A stretch of DNA of 64,000 nt from Ramlibacter ginsenosidimutans (GCF_016654015.1 NZ_JAEPWM010000001.1:868001-932000), one strand, 5' to 3'; counted from the stretch's first letter, positions 35,047-44,421 are shown. The notes: generated from the letters alone by a model not told the origin. Translations and numbers: made by a program.

Positions 35047-36485
35047 GATCCGTCGCAGGCACCGCCTATTTCGCGGCGCTCCTCGGCCTCCAGGGGCTGC
35101 GCCGCAGCGGCCAGGCGGTCGAGCACCTGTTCGTCCGCCTCGGAAGCATCATGCTTGCGCGCGCGCAGGCGCGCACGCAACACCTCCAGCGGCGCCTCGC
35201 AGGCGAGGATGGTGAAGGGCACGCCCAGTTCACGCGCCAGCATCCGCGCCGCCGCGCGCTCGTCGCGCCGCAGGAAGGCCGCGTCGAGCACGACCGGAAA
35301 GCCGGCCTGCAGCGCCGGGCGCGCCAGCGCCAGCAGGCGCTCGTAGGTGCGGCGCGTGGCATCCTGCGTGTACGCATCGACGCCATGGGCGCGCGTGTCC
35401 GCCAGCGCGTCGAGCCCGAAGGTGCGCTTGCGCTCCACGTCCGAGCGGACGCGCACGGCGCCGCAGCGCTCCAGCAATGCCTGCGAGGCAAAGGTCTTGC
35501 CCGAGCCGGGCAGTCCGGTCGTGACGAACAGGCGCGGATTCGCCGCGCGGACCCAATCGAGCGCAGCCCGCGCGTAGCGCTGTGCGTCGTCGCTGCCAGC
35601 GGCGCGCAGGTGTTCGACCTGCGCCCGCACCAGCGCGCGACCCACCAGCTGGAAGCGCAGCAGCGCGACGCCCTCGTACTCGCCGGCGCGTTCGAGCCAG
35701 GCGTTGAAGAAGCGCCAACCCAGGTCGGCACGCCCGCGGGCCGCAAAGTCCATCAGCGCGAACGCCGCATCGTCGACCGGGTCCACGGCGCGCAGCGCGG
35801 GGTCGAATTCGATGCAGTCGAAGGCGGCAACCTCGCCGTCGACGAGCACGACGTTCGCGAGATGCAGGTCCCCATGCCCGTCCCGGACGCGCCCCTGCGC
35901 GAGCCGCGCAAGCCAGGTGCCACGCAGAGCCTGCCACTGCGTTGCTAGCCAGCGCGCCAGCGCGTCGACCTGCCCTGCGTCGAACAGGGGCTGCGCGCCC
36001 GCGAGTGCCGCCTGCGCCCGGCGCAGCGGCAGGCTGCCGTCCGGGTCGAGGCTGGCGGCCACGGGTTCCGCCTGGGCATGGAAATCGGCCAGGATGCGTG
36101 CGAACCGGTCCACGGCGGCGGCCGGGAGGGTCCCGGCCTGCAGCTGCTCGCTGAACAGCGCGCCGGCAGGAAAGCGTTTCATGCGGACCGCGTAATCCAG
36201 CACGGGACCCGCGCCGTCCAGCGTCGGCGCGTCGCTCGTGCCTGTCACGCACGACACGCCCAGGTACAGGCCCGGCGCGAGCCGCCGGTTCAGGCGCACT
36301 TCCTCTTCGCAAAAATGCTGGCGGCGCGCCAGTATCGAGTAGTCCACGAAGGGCAGGCGCACCGGCTTCTTCAGCTTGTACGCCAGCCCGCCGGCCAGCA
36401 GGATCCACGAGATGTGGGTCTCGACGATCTCGGCGCCCAGCGAGCGCGCGAGGCTCAGGACCAGCGGTGGCGAGCGTTCGGACAT
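35043..36485 (-). CDS. APH-like kinase fused to an AAA-type P-loop kinase domain
   Basis: A 480-aa two-domain protein. The N-terminal aminoglycoside-phosphotransferase-like part (residues 1-310) has YKLKKPVRLPFVDYS, the catalytic loop VRDGHGDLHLANVVL, and the metal motif AFDCIEFDPALR. The C-terminal part is a P-loop kinase (TTGLPGSGKTFASQALL near 340-355, then VVLDAAFLRRDER). The same domain pair occurs in the mycobacterial dormancy-regulon protein Rv2004c. The substrate is unknown. ATG 36483-36485 starts the conserved region and has GAAGAA upstream; a perfect FNR box lies 34 nt before it. Confidence 0.87.
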   Translation of the reverse strand: MSERSPPLVLSLARSLGAEIVETHISWILLAGGLAYKLKKPVRLPFVDYSILARRQHFCEEEVRLNRRLAPGLYLGVSCVTGTSDAPTLDGAGPVLDYAVRMKRFPAGALFSEQLQAGTLPAAAVDRFARILADFHAQAEPVAASLDPDGSLPLRRAQAALAGAQPLFDAGQVDALARWLATQWQALRGTWLARLAQGRVRDGHGDLHLANVVLVDGEVAAFDCIEFDPALRAVDPVDDAAFALMDFAARGRADLGWRFFNAWLERAGEYEGVALLRFQLVGRALVRAQVEHLRAAGSDDAQRYARAALDWVRAANPRLFVTTGLPGSGKTFASQALLERCGAVRVRSDVERKRTFGLDALADTRAHGVDAYTQDATRRTYERLLALARPALQAGFPVVLDAAFLRRDERAAARMLARELGVPFTILACEAPLEVLRARLRARKHDASEADEQVLDRLAAAAQPLEAEERREIGGACDGS

Positions 36486-36519
36486 GGCGCATTCTTCGCG
36501 GCGGCTGCGCGCGGCGGGC

Positions 36520-36533
36520 TTGACCGCAGTCAA
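36520..36533. promoter_or_regulatory. FNR/ANR-type box between the APH-AAA kinase and the histidine kinase
   Basis: TTGACCGCAGTCAA, a perfect palindrome. It is 34 nt from the minus-strand kinase start and 73 nt from the plus-strand histidine kinase start, so it could serve either or both. Confidence 0.78.
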
Positions 36534-36606
36534 GCATGCCTGCGCCCAGGATGGTTTTTCGACGCCTTAGCCGCGCGAGGGTCGTGCTGCTATCCTTCCC
36601 GCACGC

Positions 36607-38349
36607 ATGGCGATGTCCCTTGCCCAGGAAAGCCCTCGTGCCGCACGCCGCGACCCGACCTTGTCGGGGTTTGTGGTGGCCGCAGTGGGCGCTGCCGTGT
36701 TCGTCGCCGGCATCTACTGGGTCTCGGCGCAGCAGACCCGGGCGCAGGAGTGGATCGGCCATACGCACGAAGTGCTGGGCGCCATCGCCACGACGCGGGC
36801 CGACCTGCTGGAGATCCAGAACGGCGTGCGGGGATTCGCGATCACCGGCCGCGCCGAAGACCTGCAGCCTTACGAAGAAGCGCGCACCGCCATCCGGAGC
36901 GACCTGCGCCGCCTGCAGGATCTGACCGCCGACAATGCCGTGCAGCAGGCCCATGTCGCCGAACTCCAGTCCGCGCTGGAGCCGCGGCTGGCTTCCGCCG
37001 CGGCGATCGTGACGGCCCGACGCACCCGCGGCCCCGAGGCCGCCCTGGCGCTGGTGGACGCGGGCGAGCCCACCCGCCAGACCGCAGGCCTGCGCGACGT
37101 GCTTCATGCCATGGCCGTCGAAGAGTCGCGGCTGCTGTCCGCGCGCCTCGCGCAACACGACAACCGCATCGTTGCCTTCTGGGGCACCATCGCCGCGCTG
37201 CTGGCCGCCTTGCTGGCGACGCTGTCCATCTTCTACCGGCAGCAGCGTCGGCGCGAACTTGCCGAACGCGGACTGCTGGAGAGCGAGCGGCGCTTCCACC
37301 TCATGGCGGACAGCGTCACCGACTACGCGATCTACATGCTGGACGCCGCAGGGCGCGTGCAGAGCTGGAACCCTGGCGCGCAGAGGATCAAGGGCTACAC
37401 GCCGGACGAGATCGTGGGCCAGCACTTCGCCTGCTTCTATCCCCCGGAGGACCGCAGCGCCGGCAAGCCCGCGCACGCACTCGAGATCGCCACGGCCGAG
37501 GGCCGCTTCACCGAAGAGGCCTGGCGCTTGCGCAAGGACGGCAGCCGCTTCTGGGCGAGCGTGACGATGACGCCCCTGAAGGACGCACAGGGCCGCATCA
37601 CGGGATACGCGAAGATCACGCGCGACCTCACCGAACGCATGGAGGCCGAACGGGCGCAGCACGCGCGCGAGCTTTCGATGCGACTGATCGCCGCGCAGGA
37701 GGAAGAGCGCCGCCACATCGCGCGCGAACTGCACGACGAGACCGGCCAATCGCTCACGCTCATCCGCATGAACCTGAGCGAGCTTGCGCGCCAGCCGGGT
37801 GGCGGAGACAGGATCGTGACCGACTCGATCCGGCTGGTGGAGGCCGCCATGGCGCACATCCGCAGCCTGTCGCTGCGGCTGCGCCCGCCGATGCTGGACG
37901 ACCTCGGCCTGTCCGAGGCGCTGGAGTGGATGCTCGAGCAGCAGGCGCGCGCCGCCGGCTGGACCACCGCGCTGGAAGCCCCGGAGTTCGAGGAGCGGCT
38001 GCCGCAGGACATCGAGACCGCCTGCTTCCGGATTGCGCAGGAGGCGCTGACCAACGCGACGCGCTACAGCGGCGCGACCGAAGTCCGCGTGAAGGTGCGG
38101 CTGGAACCCGGGCAGTTGCTGCTGGAAGTGCGAGACAACGGCCGCGGCTTCGACCTGGCCCGTTACCGCTCGCCCGAGGAGCGGACGCGGCACTTCGGCC
38201 TGGTCTCGATGACGGAACGCGCCGCGCTGGTGGGAGGCGAGCTCAGCATCGAAACGGCACCGGGGCAAGGCACCAGCATCTGCGCGCGCTTTCCGCTGCC
38301 GGACGGTGAAGCCGCCGCGCTGTCGCCGGACTACGCGCGCGCCGGGTAA
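36607..38349 (+). CDS. CHASE3-PAS sensor histidine kinase, NarX/DesK-type (HisKA_3)
   Basis: Membrane sensor kinase of 580 aa. Two N-terminal helices (residues about 20-40 and 190-210) flank a CHASE3-like periplasmic domain. Then come a PAS domain (230-340, DSVTDYAIYMLDAAGRVQSW), a HisKA_3 dimerisation segment with H376 in EERRHIARELHDETGQSLT, and an HATPase domain (NATRYSGATEVRV, DNGRGFD). The type normally pairs with a NarL-like response regulator, but none is adjacent; the next gene is an ArsR on the opposite strand. The start ATG at 36607 is followed by a second possible ATG at 36613. Confidence 0.93.
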   Translation: MAMSLAQESPRAARRDPTLSGFVVAAVGAAVFVAGIYWVSAQQTRAQEWIGHTHEVLGAIATTRADLLEIQNGVRGFAITGRAEDLQPYEEARTAIRSDLRRLQDLTADNAVQQAHVAELQSALEPRLASAAAIVTARRTRGPEAALALVDAGEPTRQTAGLRDVLHAMAVEESRLLSARLAQHDNRIVAFWGTIAALLAALLATLSIFYRQQRRRELAERGLLESERRFHLMADSVTDYAIYMLDAAGRVQSWNPGAQRIKGYTPDEIVGQHFACFYPPEDRSAGKPAHALEIATAEGRFTEEAWRLRKDGSRFWASVTMTPLKDAQGRITGYAKITRDLTERMEAERAQHARELSMRLIAAQEEERRHIARELHDETGQSLTLIRMNLSELARQPGGGDRIVTDSIRLVEAAMAHIRSLSLRLRPPMLDDLGLSEALEWMLEQQARAAGWTTALEAPEFEERLPQDIETACFRIAQEALTNATRYSGATEVRVKVRLEPGQLLLEVRDNGRGFDLARYRSPEERTRHFGLVSMTERAALVGGELSIETAPGQGTSICARFPLPDGEAAALSPDYARAG

Positions 38350-38379
38350 CAGCCTGCCTGGCCCGCTGGCGGCCGCGCC

Positions 38380-38691
38380 TCAGTCCTTGCAATAGAGCCG
38401 GAAGAGGACCTTCAGGATTTCCTTCAGGTTCGGGTCGCTCACCCGGTAGTAGATGTTCTTGCCTTCGCGCCGCGTCTCCACCACGCCCTGGGCGCGCAAG
38501 ACCCCGAGTTGCTGGGACAGGGTCGGCTGGTGGATGTCGAGCTCCGCCTCGAGCTCGCCCACGCACATCTCGCCGCGCGAGAGTTCGCACAGCAGCAGCA
38601 GGCGCTCCGGATTGGCCAGGAGCTTGAGCGCGCCCACGGCCTCGGCAGCGGCGGCGCGCAGGCGCTGGGGATCCATCTGGACCTGGGTCAT
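38380..38691 (-). CDS. ArsR-family repressor, BigR/SqrR-like persulfide sensor
   Basis: Winged-helix DNA-binding repressor of 103 aa (LDIHQPTLSQQLGVLRAQGV recognition region, RREGKNIYYRVSD wing). C35 in LLLLCEL and C101 in the C-terminal LYCKD are 66 residues apart. That is the spacing and place of the redox pair that forms a polysulfide bridge in BigR and SqrR. A third cysteine, C43, is nearby. The metal-site motif of ArsR/SmtB sensors (ELCVC) is not complete. It follows the zinc alcohol dehydrogenase on the same strand with a 90-nt gap. Its targets may include sulfide-oxidation genes. Confidence 0.85.
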   Translation of the reverse strand: MTQVQMDPQRLRAAAAEAVGALKLLANPERLLLLCELSRGEMCVGELEAELDIHQPTLSQQLGVLRAQGVVETRREGKNIYYRVSDPNLKEILKVLFRLYCKD

Positions 38692-38781
38692 GGCCCATGG
38701 TATCGCAAGAAGTAGATTGTCTGGCAGCGGGGCCAGCCCCGGCGAGCGCGCGGCTGTGCAGTGGGTCCGGTGCGCGGAGCC

Positions 38782-39786
38782 TCAGGGCACCATGACGGCC
38801 GCGCCGCGGATGCTGCCCGCGCGCAGCGCCCGCACGGCGTCGTTCGCCTGGGCCAGTGGGAAGGCCTGGACCTCGGTGCGGACCGGGACGCGTGCGATCA
38901 GCGTGAAGAAGCCCTCGCCGTCGGCCCGCGTGAGGTTCGCGACCGAACGCACTTGCCGCTCACCCCACAGCAGCTCGTAGGCGAACGCGGGAATGTCGCT
39001 CATGTGGATGCCGCCGCACACCACCACGCCGCCCTTGCGCGTGAGCGCCAGCGCCGCCGGCACCAGCGGTCCGGCCGGCGCGAAGAGGAGCGACGCGTCG
39101 AGCCGCTCCGGCGGCGACTCGTCGCTGCCGCCGGCCCACGTAGCGCCCAGGCTGCGGGCGAAGGCCTGCGCCTCCACGTCGCCCGGACGCGTGAAGGCGA
39201 AGACCTGCTGGCCCTGCGCCACGGCGAGCTGGCAGACGATGTGGGCCGCGGCGCCGAAGCCCCAGAGACCCACGCGCTGTGCGTCCGCCCCTCCGGCCAG
39301 GCGCCAGGTGCGATAACCGATCAGGCCGGCGCACAGCAGCGGCGCCGCATGCAGGTCGTCGTAAGCGGCGGGCAGCGCGAAGCAGAAGCGTTCGTCCGCG
39401 ACCGCGTACTCGGCATACCCGCCGTCGCGGTCGTAGCCCGTGAACTGCGGCTCGTCGCACAGGTTCTCGTGCGCGGTGCGGCAGAACCCGCAGTGGCCGC
39501 AGGCCCGGCCGAGCCAGGGGACGCCGACGCGTTGGCCGATGCCGAACCGGCCGCTGCCCGCACCGAGCCCCACCACTTCGCCCACCACCTCGTGCCCGGG
39601 GACCACGTTCTCGCGGTGTACCGGCAGCTCGCCATCGAGGATGTGCAGGTCGGTGCGGCAGACGCCGCAACTGCGCACCTTCAGCAGCACCTCGCCGGCG
39701 CCGGGCACCGGCACGGGCTTGCGCACGGCGCGCAGCGTGTGCGAGGCCGCATCGACCTCCATCGCGAGCATGTCGGACGGCAGCAT
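38782..39786 (-). CDS. Zinc-dependent alcohol dehydrogenase (MDR superfamily)
   Basis: Cytoplasmic NAD(P)-dependent dehydrogenase of 334 aa. The catalytic zinc region is CGVCRTDLHILDGEL with GHEVVGEVVGLG. The structural zinc lobe is CGHCGFCRTAHENLC. The nucleotide fold includes VGLWGFGAAAHIVCQLA, slightly changed from the usual GxGxxG. ATG 39784-39786 gives a typical N-terminus. It is divergent from the PHA synthase, with one FNR-type box halfway between the two starts; fermentative alcohol turnover at low oxygen would fit. Confidence 0.93.
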   Translation of the reverse strand: MLPSDMLAMEVDAASHTLRAVRKPVPVPGAGEVLLKVRSCGVCRTDLHILDGELPVHRENVVPGHEVVGEVVGLGAGSGRFGIGQRVGVPWLGRACGHCGFCRTAHENLCDEPQFTGYDRDGGYAEYAVADERFCFALPAAYDDLHAAPLLCAGLIGYRTWRLAGGADAQRVGLWGFGAAAHIVCQLAVAQGQQVFAFTRPGDVEAQAFARSLGATWAGGSDESPPERLDASLLFAPAGPLVPAALALTRKGGVVVCGGIHMSDIPAFAYELLWGERQVRSVANLTRADGEGFFTLIARVPVRTEVQAFPLAQANDAVRALRAGSIRGAAVMVP

Positions 39787-39819
39787 GCGTGCATGGTAAG
39801 GACCCACTCTGGCACGCGC

Positions 39820-39833
39820 TTGACGTGGCGCAA
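39820..39833. promoter_or_regulatory. FNR/ANR-type box between alcohol dehydrogenase and PHA synthase
   Basis: TTGACGTGGCGCAA, perfect left half and degenerate right half (8 of 10). It lies exactly midway, 33 nt from each start codon, so it may act on both. Confidence 0.6.
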
Positions 39834-39866
39834 CGCCCAGGCCGGCCCCATGCGCAAGGATGAGCC

Positions 39867-41627
39867 ATGCCCGTGCCCGTTCCGTCCGCCCAAGCCCCCG
39901 AGCCGCAGCCCGCCGCGCTCGACCTGCCGCTGAAAGGCACGATCGCGCGCTGGTCGCATGGCGTCTCGCCGGCCTCCATCGCCATGGCGCAGGCCGACTG
40001 GCTGACGCACTTGCTCGTGTCGCCGTCCAAGCAGGCCGAACTCGCCTCGAGCGCGCTGCAGAAGTCGCTGCAATGGAGCCAGTTCGCCTCGCAGGTCTGG
40101 AGCGGCCGCTGCGCGCCGTGCGCCGAGCCGCTGCCGGGCGACAAGCGCTTCAGCAAGCGCGAGTGGCAGCTGCCGCCGTTCGCGACGCTCGCGCAGGCCT
40201 TCCTGCTGACCGAACAATGGTGGTCCGAAGCGACCCACGGCGTGCGCGGCGTCTCGCGTCACCACGAGGAGGTCGCGGCGTTCGGCGTGCGGCAATTGCT
40301 GGACATGCTGTCGCCCTCGAACCTCCCCATGCTCAATCCGGAAGTGATCCGCGCGACCGTCACCCAGAGTGGCGCGAACCTCGCCACCGGGCTGGCCAAC
40401 CTGTGGCGCGATGCGGTGGCGGTCGCGGCGGACGAGCGGCCGCGTGGTGTGGAGGCGTTCCGGCCGGGCGAAGGGGTGGCGCTCACGCCGGGGCGGGTCG
40501 TGCACAGCAACCACCTGGCCGAGTTGATCCGCTACGAGCCGGCCACGCCACGCGTGCACAAGGAGCCGCTGCTGATCGTGCCCTCGTGGATCATGAAGTT
40601 CTACATCCTGGACCTCACGCCGGACGACTCGCTCGTGCGCTACCTCGTGGGCCAGGGGCACACGGTGTACATGGTGTCGTGGCGCAACCCGGGCAGCGAA
40701 GATCGCGACCTCGGCCTGGACGACTACCTGGAGCTCGGCGTGCTGGACGCGTTGCGCGCCATCCAGGCATTGCATCCACGCACGCGCGTGCACGCGGCCG
40801 GCTACTGCCTCGGCGGGACCCTGCTCGCGATGGCGGCGGCGCTGCTGGGCCGGCGCCACGACAACGTCCTCAAGAGCGTGACCCTGCTGGCCGCCGAAGT
40901 CGACTTCGAGCAGCCGGGCGAGCTGGGCCTGTTCATCGACGAGAGCCAGATCGCACTGCTGGAAGACGCGATGGCCGAGCGCGGCTACCTCGACGGCCGG
41001 CAGATGGCCGGTGCGTTCCAGATGATCGACTCCAAGGACCTGGTCTGGTCCAAGCTCGTGCACGAGTACCTGATGGGCGCCCGCACGCCCGTCACGCCGA
41101 TGCGCGCGTGGAACGCGGACGCCACCCGCCTGCCGGCCCGCATGCACAGCCAGTACCTGCGCCGCCTGTACCTGGAGAACGAACTGGCCGAGGACGCGTA
41201 CACGGCACTGGGCGAGCGGGTGAGCCTGCGCGACATCCGCGTGCCGGTCTTCGTCGTCGCCACCGAGCGCGACCACGTGTCGCCGTGGCAGTCCGTGTAC
41301 AAGGTGCTGCGCCTCGTGCATGCGCACACCGACTTCGTCCTCGTCTCGGGCGGCCACAACGTCGGCATCGTCAGCCCGCCCGCAGGGCCGCTCGCGTATG
41401 CGGAGGCGAGCTATCGCCACACACACCACGCCGCCGATGCCGCGCCGCCCGATCCGCAGGAATGGCTGGCGCGCGCCCCGGCTGCACAACACGGTTCGTG
41501 GTGGACCTGCTGGCACGGCTGGCTGGTGCAGCACTCGCAGGGCATGGCGACGGCCAGGCCGGTGCCCAAGGTGCGCATCGAAGGCCAGCTCATCCCCGCG
41601 CCGGGAAGCTACGTCCTGCAGCGGTGA
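39867..41627 (+). CDS. phaC: Polyhydroxyalkanoate synthase, class I-like (PhaC)
   Basis: Enzyme that polymerises (R)-3-hydroxyacyl-CoA into storage polyester at the granule surface. It has 586 aa, the class I length. The nucleophile C314 is in GYCLGGTLLAM, the catalytic Asp is in VVATERDHVSPWQS, and the His is in SGGHNVGIV. WWSEATHGVRGVSRHHEEV is a conserved N-terminal segment. No phaA, phaB, phasin or depolymerase is adjacent, so it may be a second synthase specific to stress. RBS AAGGA precedes ATG 39867. Confidence 0.94.
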   Translation: MPVPVPSAQAPEPQPAALDLPLKGTIARWSHGVSPASIAMAQADWLTHLLVSPSKQAELASSALQKSLQWSQFASQVWSGRCAPCAEPLPGDKRFSKREWQLPPFATLAQAFLLTEQWWSEATHGVRGVSRHHEEVAAFGVRQLLDMLSPSNLPMLNPEVIRATVTQSGANLATGLANLWRDAVAVAADERPRGVEAFRPGEGVALTPGRVVHSNHLAELIRYEPATPRVHKEPLLIVPSWIMKFYILDLTPDDSLVRYLVGQGHTVYMVSWRNPGSEDRDLGLDDYLELGVLDALRAIQALHPRTRVHAAGYCLGGTLLAMAAALLGRRHDNVLKSVTLLAAEVDFEQPGELGLFIDESQIALLEDAMAERGYLDGRQMAGAFQMIDSKDLVWSKLVHEYLMGARTPVTPMRAWNADATRLPARMHSQYLRRLYLENELAEDAYTALGERVSLRDIRVPVFVVATERDHVSPWQSVYKVLRLVHAHTDFVLVSGGHNVGIVSPPAGPLAYAEASYRHTHHAADAAPPDPQEWLARAPAAQHGSWWTCWHGWLVQHSQGMATARPVPKVRIEGQLIPAPGSYVLQR

Positions 41628-41637
41628 ACCGCCTGCG

Positions 41638-41651
41638 TTGACCTGCCGCAA
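41638..41651 (+). promoter_or_regulatory. FNR/ANR-type box before the Pat-like gene
   Basis: TTGACCTGCCGCAA, perfect left half and degenerate right half (8 of 10), 64 nt before the next start codon. Confidence 0.58.
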
Positions 41652-41715
41652 GCGGCGCGTCGCGCAGCGCGCCTAACCTGATGACTGCATCGGCCGCGCC
41701 GGCCGGGAGAGCTGC

Positions 41716-44421
41716 ATGAGCGTCCGCAATCTCGATCACCTGTTCGCACCCCGTTCCATCGCCGTCATCGGCGTGTCCAGCCACGCAGGCAGCCTGGGCG
41801 CGATGGTGCTGCGCAATGTGCGCGACGCCGGCTTCCGCGGGTCGATCTGGGCTGTGAACCGCCATTCCGGCGAAGTCGACGGCATTCCGCTGCTGGCGGG
41901 CGTGGCGGAGCTGCCCGCGGCGCCGGACCTCGCCGTGCTCTGCACGCCGGCGGAGTCGGTGCCCGAGCTGATCGCGGCACTCGCGGCCAAGGGCACCAAG
42001 GCTGCCATCGTGCTCTCGGCGCGCCTGCACGATGCGGCGCCGGAAGGCGGCACGCTGCAGGACGCGATGTTGCAGGCGGCCCGCCCGCACCTGCTGCGCG
42101 TCCTGGGACCGAACTGCCTCGGCGCCCTGGTGCCCGAGCACGGGCTGAACGCCAGCTTCGCGCCCGGCAACGCCACGCCCGGCGGCATCGCGTTCGCGAC
42201 GCAGTCGGGCGCACTCGCGACCGCGATGCTGGACTGGGCCAACGCGCATGGCATCGGCTTCTCGCACTTCATCTCCCTGGGCGACAGCGCGGACGTCGAT
42301 GCCGGGGACGTGCTGGACTACCTCGCGAGTGACGGGCACACGCGCGCGATCCTGCTGTACCTCGAATCCGTGCAGCACGCGCGCAAGTTCATGTCGGCCG
42401 CGCGCGCCGCGGCCCGCAACAAGCCGGTGATCGTCGTGAAGGCCGGGCGCGCACCGGAAGGCGCCCGCGCCGCGGCTTCGCACACGGGCGCGCTCGCCGG
42501 CTCCGACCTCGTGTTCGACGCCGCGGTGCGCCGCGCGGGCATGCTGCGCGTCGATACGCTGGAAGCCCTGTTCGACGCGGCGGCGACGCTGGCACGACCG
42601 GTCGCCTGGCGCGGCGAACGGCTGGCCGTGGTCACCAACGGCGGCGGCGCCGGCGTGCTGGCAGCGGATGCACTCTCGCTTGCGGGTGGAACGCTCGCGC
42701 AGCTCTCGCCTGCGACGCTTGCCGCGCTCGACCAGGTGCTGCCCGCCGGCTGGTCGCACGGCAACCCCGTGGACCTGATCGGCGACGCGCCCGTGCAGCG
42801 CTACACACAGGCGCTGCGCATCCTGCTCGACGCAGCCGAAGTGGACGGCGTGCTGTTCCTGCATGCGCCCACGGCCATCGTGCCGGCGCGCGACATTGCC
42901 GAGGCCTGCGTGCCCCTGCTGCGCGGCGCGCCCAAGACCGTGCTCAGCGGCTGGCTGGGCGGCCGCACCGTGGAACCCGCGCGCGCCCTGTTCCGCGACG
43001 CGCAGCTGGCCTGCTACGAAACGCCGGAACAGGCCGTCGCCGGATGGATGCAACTGGTGCACTACCACCGCAACCAGGAAGCGCTGCTGCAGTTGCCCGA
43101 CGCGCATCCGCCGGAAGTGAAGGTCGATGCCGACGCGGCCGCCGCCATCCTGCGGGACGCGGCGCGCTCCGGGCGCGACTGGCTCGACGAGGCGGAGGCG
43201 AAGGCCGTGCTGGAGGCGTACGGCATCGCGACCGTGGCTACGCGCCGGGTGCGCGACGTCGAGGAAGCGCTCGATGCGGCGCAGGAGATCGGCTATCCCG
43301 TCGCACTGAAGGTCGTGTCGGCGCAGATCCAGCACAAGTCCGACGTCGGTGGCGTGGTGCTGGACCTCGCCTCCGGCGAGGACCTGCGCCGGGCCATGGT
43401 GCGCATGCGCCAGCGGCTGGACCGCGCCGTGCCGAATGCGCACATCGCGGGCTTCACGGTGCAGAAGATGATCCAGCGTCCGGGCGCGCGCGAACTGATC
43501 GTGGGCATCGCCGACGACAACGTCTTCGGGCCGGTGCTGATGTTCGGCCAGGGCGGCACGGCGGTGGAGCTCCTGCAGGACCGCAGCCTCGAACTGCCAC
43601 CACTCAACGCGGCGCTTGCACGCGGCATGGTCGCGCGCACGCGCATCGGCAGGCTGCTCGGAGGCTACCGCGGGCAAGCGGGCGTGGACGAACCGGCGCT
43701 GGTGGACGCGTTACTGCGCGTGTCGCAGCTGGCGTGCGACCTGTGCGAGTTGGCCGAACTGGACATCAACCCGCTGCTGGCCGATGCGCACGGCGTGCTG
43801 GCGCTCGATGCGCGCATCCGCCTGCGCGCGCCCGGCACGACGCCCGGCAGCCGCCTTGCACTGCGGCCGTATCCATCCTCGCTGGAAGCGGAAATCGCGG
43901 TGGACGGCACGCCCTTGCGCGTGCGCCCGATCCGGCCCGAAGACGGCGCGGCACTGGCGACCTTCTACGCCCAGGCGCCGGCGGGCGACCTGCGCCTGCG
44001 CTTCTTCCTCGCGCGCCGCGAAGTGCCGCGCAGCGAACTGGCGCGCTTCTGCCAGATCGACTACGAGCGCGAGATGGCGTTCGTCGCGATGGCGGGCGAC
44101 CGCATCGCCGGCGAGGCGCGCGCGATCTGCGATCCGGACAACCTGCAGGCGGAATTCGCGATCCAGGTCGCGTCCGACTGGCAGCGGCGCGGACTCGGCA
44201 GGCAGCTGATGGACAAGCTGCTGGCCTACCTGCGCGCGCGGGGCACGCGCGAAGTGTTCGGGATCTGCCTGCAGGAGAACGCCGGCATGGTGAGGCTGGC
44301 CCGCAGCCGAGGATTCGAAGTGACGGCCGGCGACGAAGGCACGATGCGCATGCGGCTGGTGCTGCGGCAGGAGGCCGCGCCTGCGCCGGATGAGGCGGCC
44401 TCCAAGTTGTCGGCGACCTGA
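41716..44421 (+). CDS. NDP-forming acyl-CoA synthetase fused to a GNAT acetyltransferase (Pat/PatZ-like)
   Basis: A 901-aa fusion: CoA-binding domain (FAPRSIAVIGVSSHAGSLG, residues about 8-135), succinyl-CoA-ligase-like domain with ASHTGALAGSD near 255, ATP-grasp domain (ALKVVSAQIQHKSDVGGVVL near 535), and a C-terminal GNAT domain (residues about 725-890, FAIQVASDWQRRGLGRQLMDKL). This is the layout of protein lysine acetyltransferases Pat/PatZ, which switch off acetyl-CoA synthetase and other enzymes. The ligase part could alternatively be catalytic, since a histidine is kept in SHTG. It is probably co-transcribed with the thioesterase downstream. Confidence 0.92.
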   Translation: MSVRNLDHLFAPRSIAVIGVSSHAGSLGAMVLRNVRDAGFRGSIWAVNRHSGEVDGIPLLAGVAELPAAPDLAVLCTPAESVPELIAALAAKGTKAAIVLSARLHDAAPEGGTLQDAMLQAARPHLLRVLGPNCLGALVPEHGLNASFAPGNATPGGIAFATQSGALATAMLDWANAHGIGFSHFISLGDSADVDAGDVLDYLASDGHTRAILLYLESVQHARKFMSAARAAARNKPVIVVKAGRAPEGARAAASHTGALAGSDLVFDAAVRRAGMLRVDTLEALFDAAATLARPVAWRGERLAVVTNGGGAGVLAADALSLAGGTLAQLSPATLAALDQVLPAGWSHGNPVDLIGDAPVQRYTQALRILLDAAEVDGVLFLHAPTAIVPARDIAEACVPLLRGAPKTVLSGWLGGRTVEPARALFRDAQLACYETPEQAVAGWMQLVHYHRNQEALLQLPDAHPPEVKVDADAAAAILRDAARSGRDWLDEAEAKAVLEAYGIATVATRRVRDVEEALDAAQEIGYPVALKVVSAQIQHKSDVGGVVLDLASGEDLRRAMVRMRQRLDRAVPNAHIAGFTVQKMIQRPGARELIVGIADDNVFGPVLMFGQGGTAVELLQDRSLELPPLNAALARGMVARTRIGRLLGGYRGQAGVDEPALVDALLRVSQLACDLCELAELDINPLLADAHGVLALDARIRLRAPGTTPGSRLALRPYPSSLEAEIAVDGTPLRVRPIRPEDGAALATFYAQAPAGDLRLRFFLARREVPRSELARFCQIDYEREMAFVAMAGDRIAGEARAICDPDNLQAEFAIQVASDWQRRGLGRQLMDKLLAYLRARGTREVFGICLQENAGMVRLARSRGFEVTAGDEGTMRMRLVLRQEAAPAPDEAASKLSAT

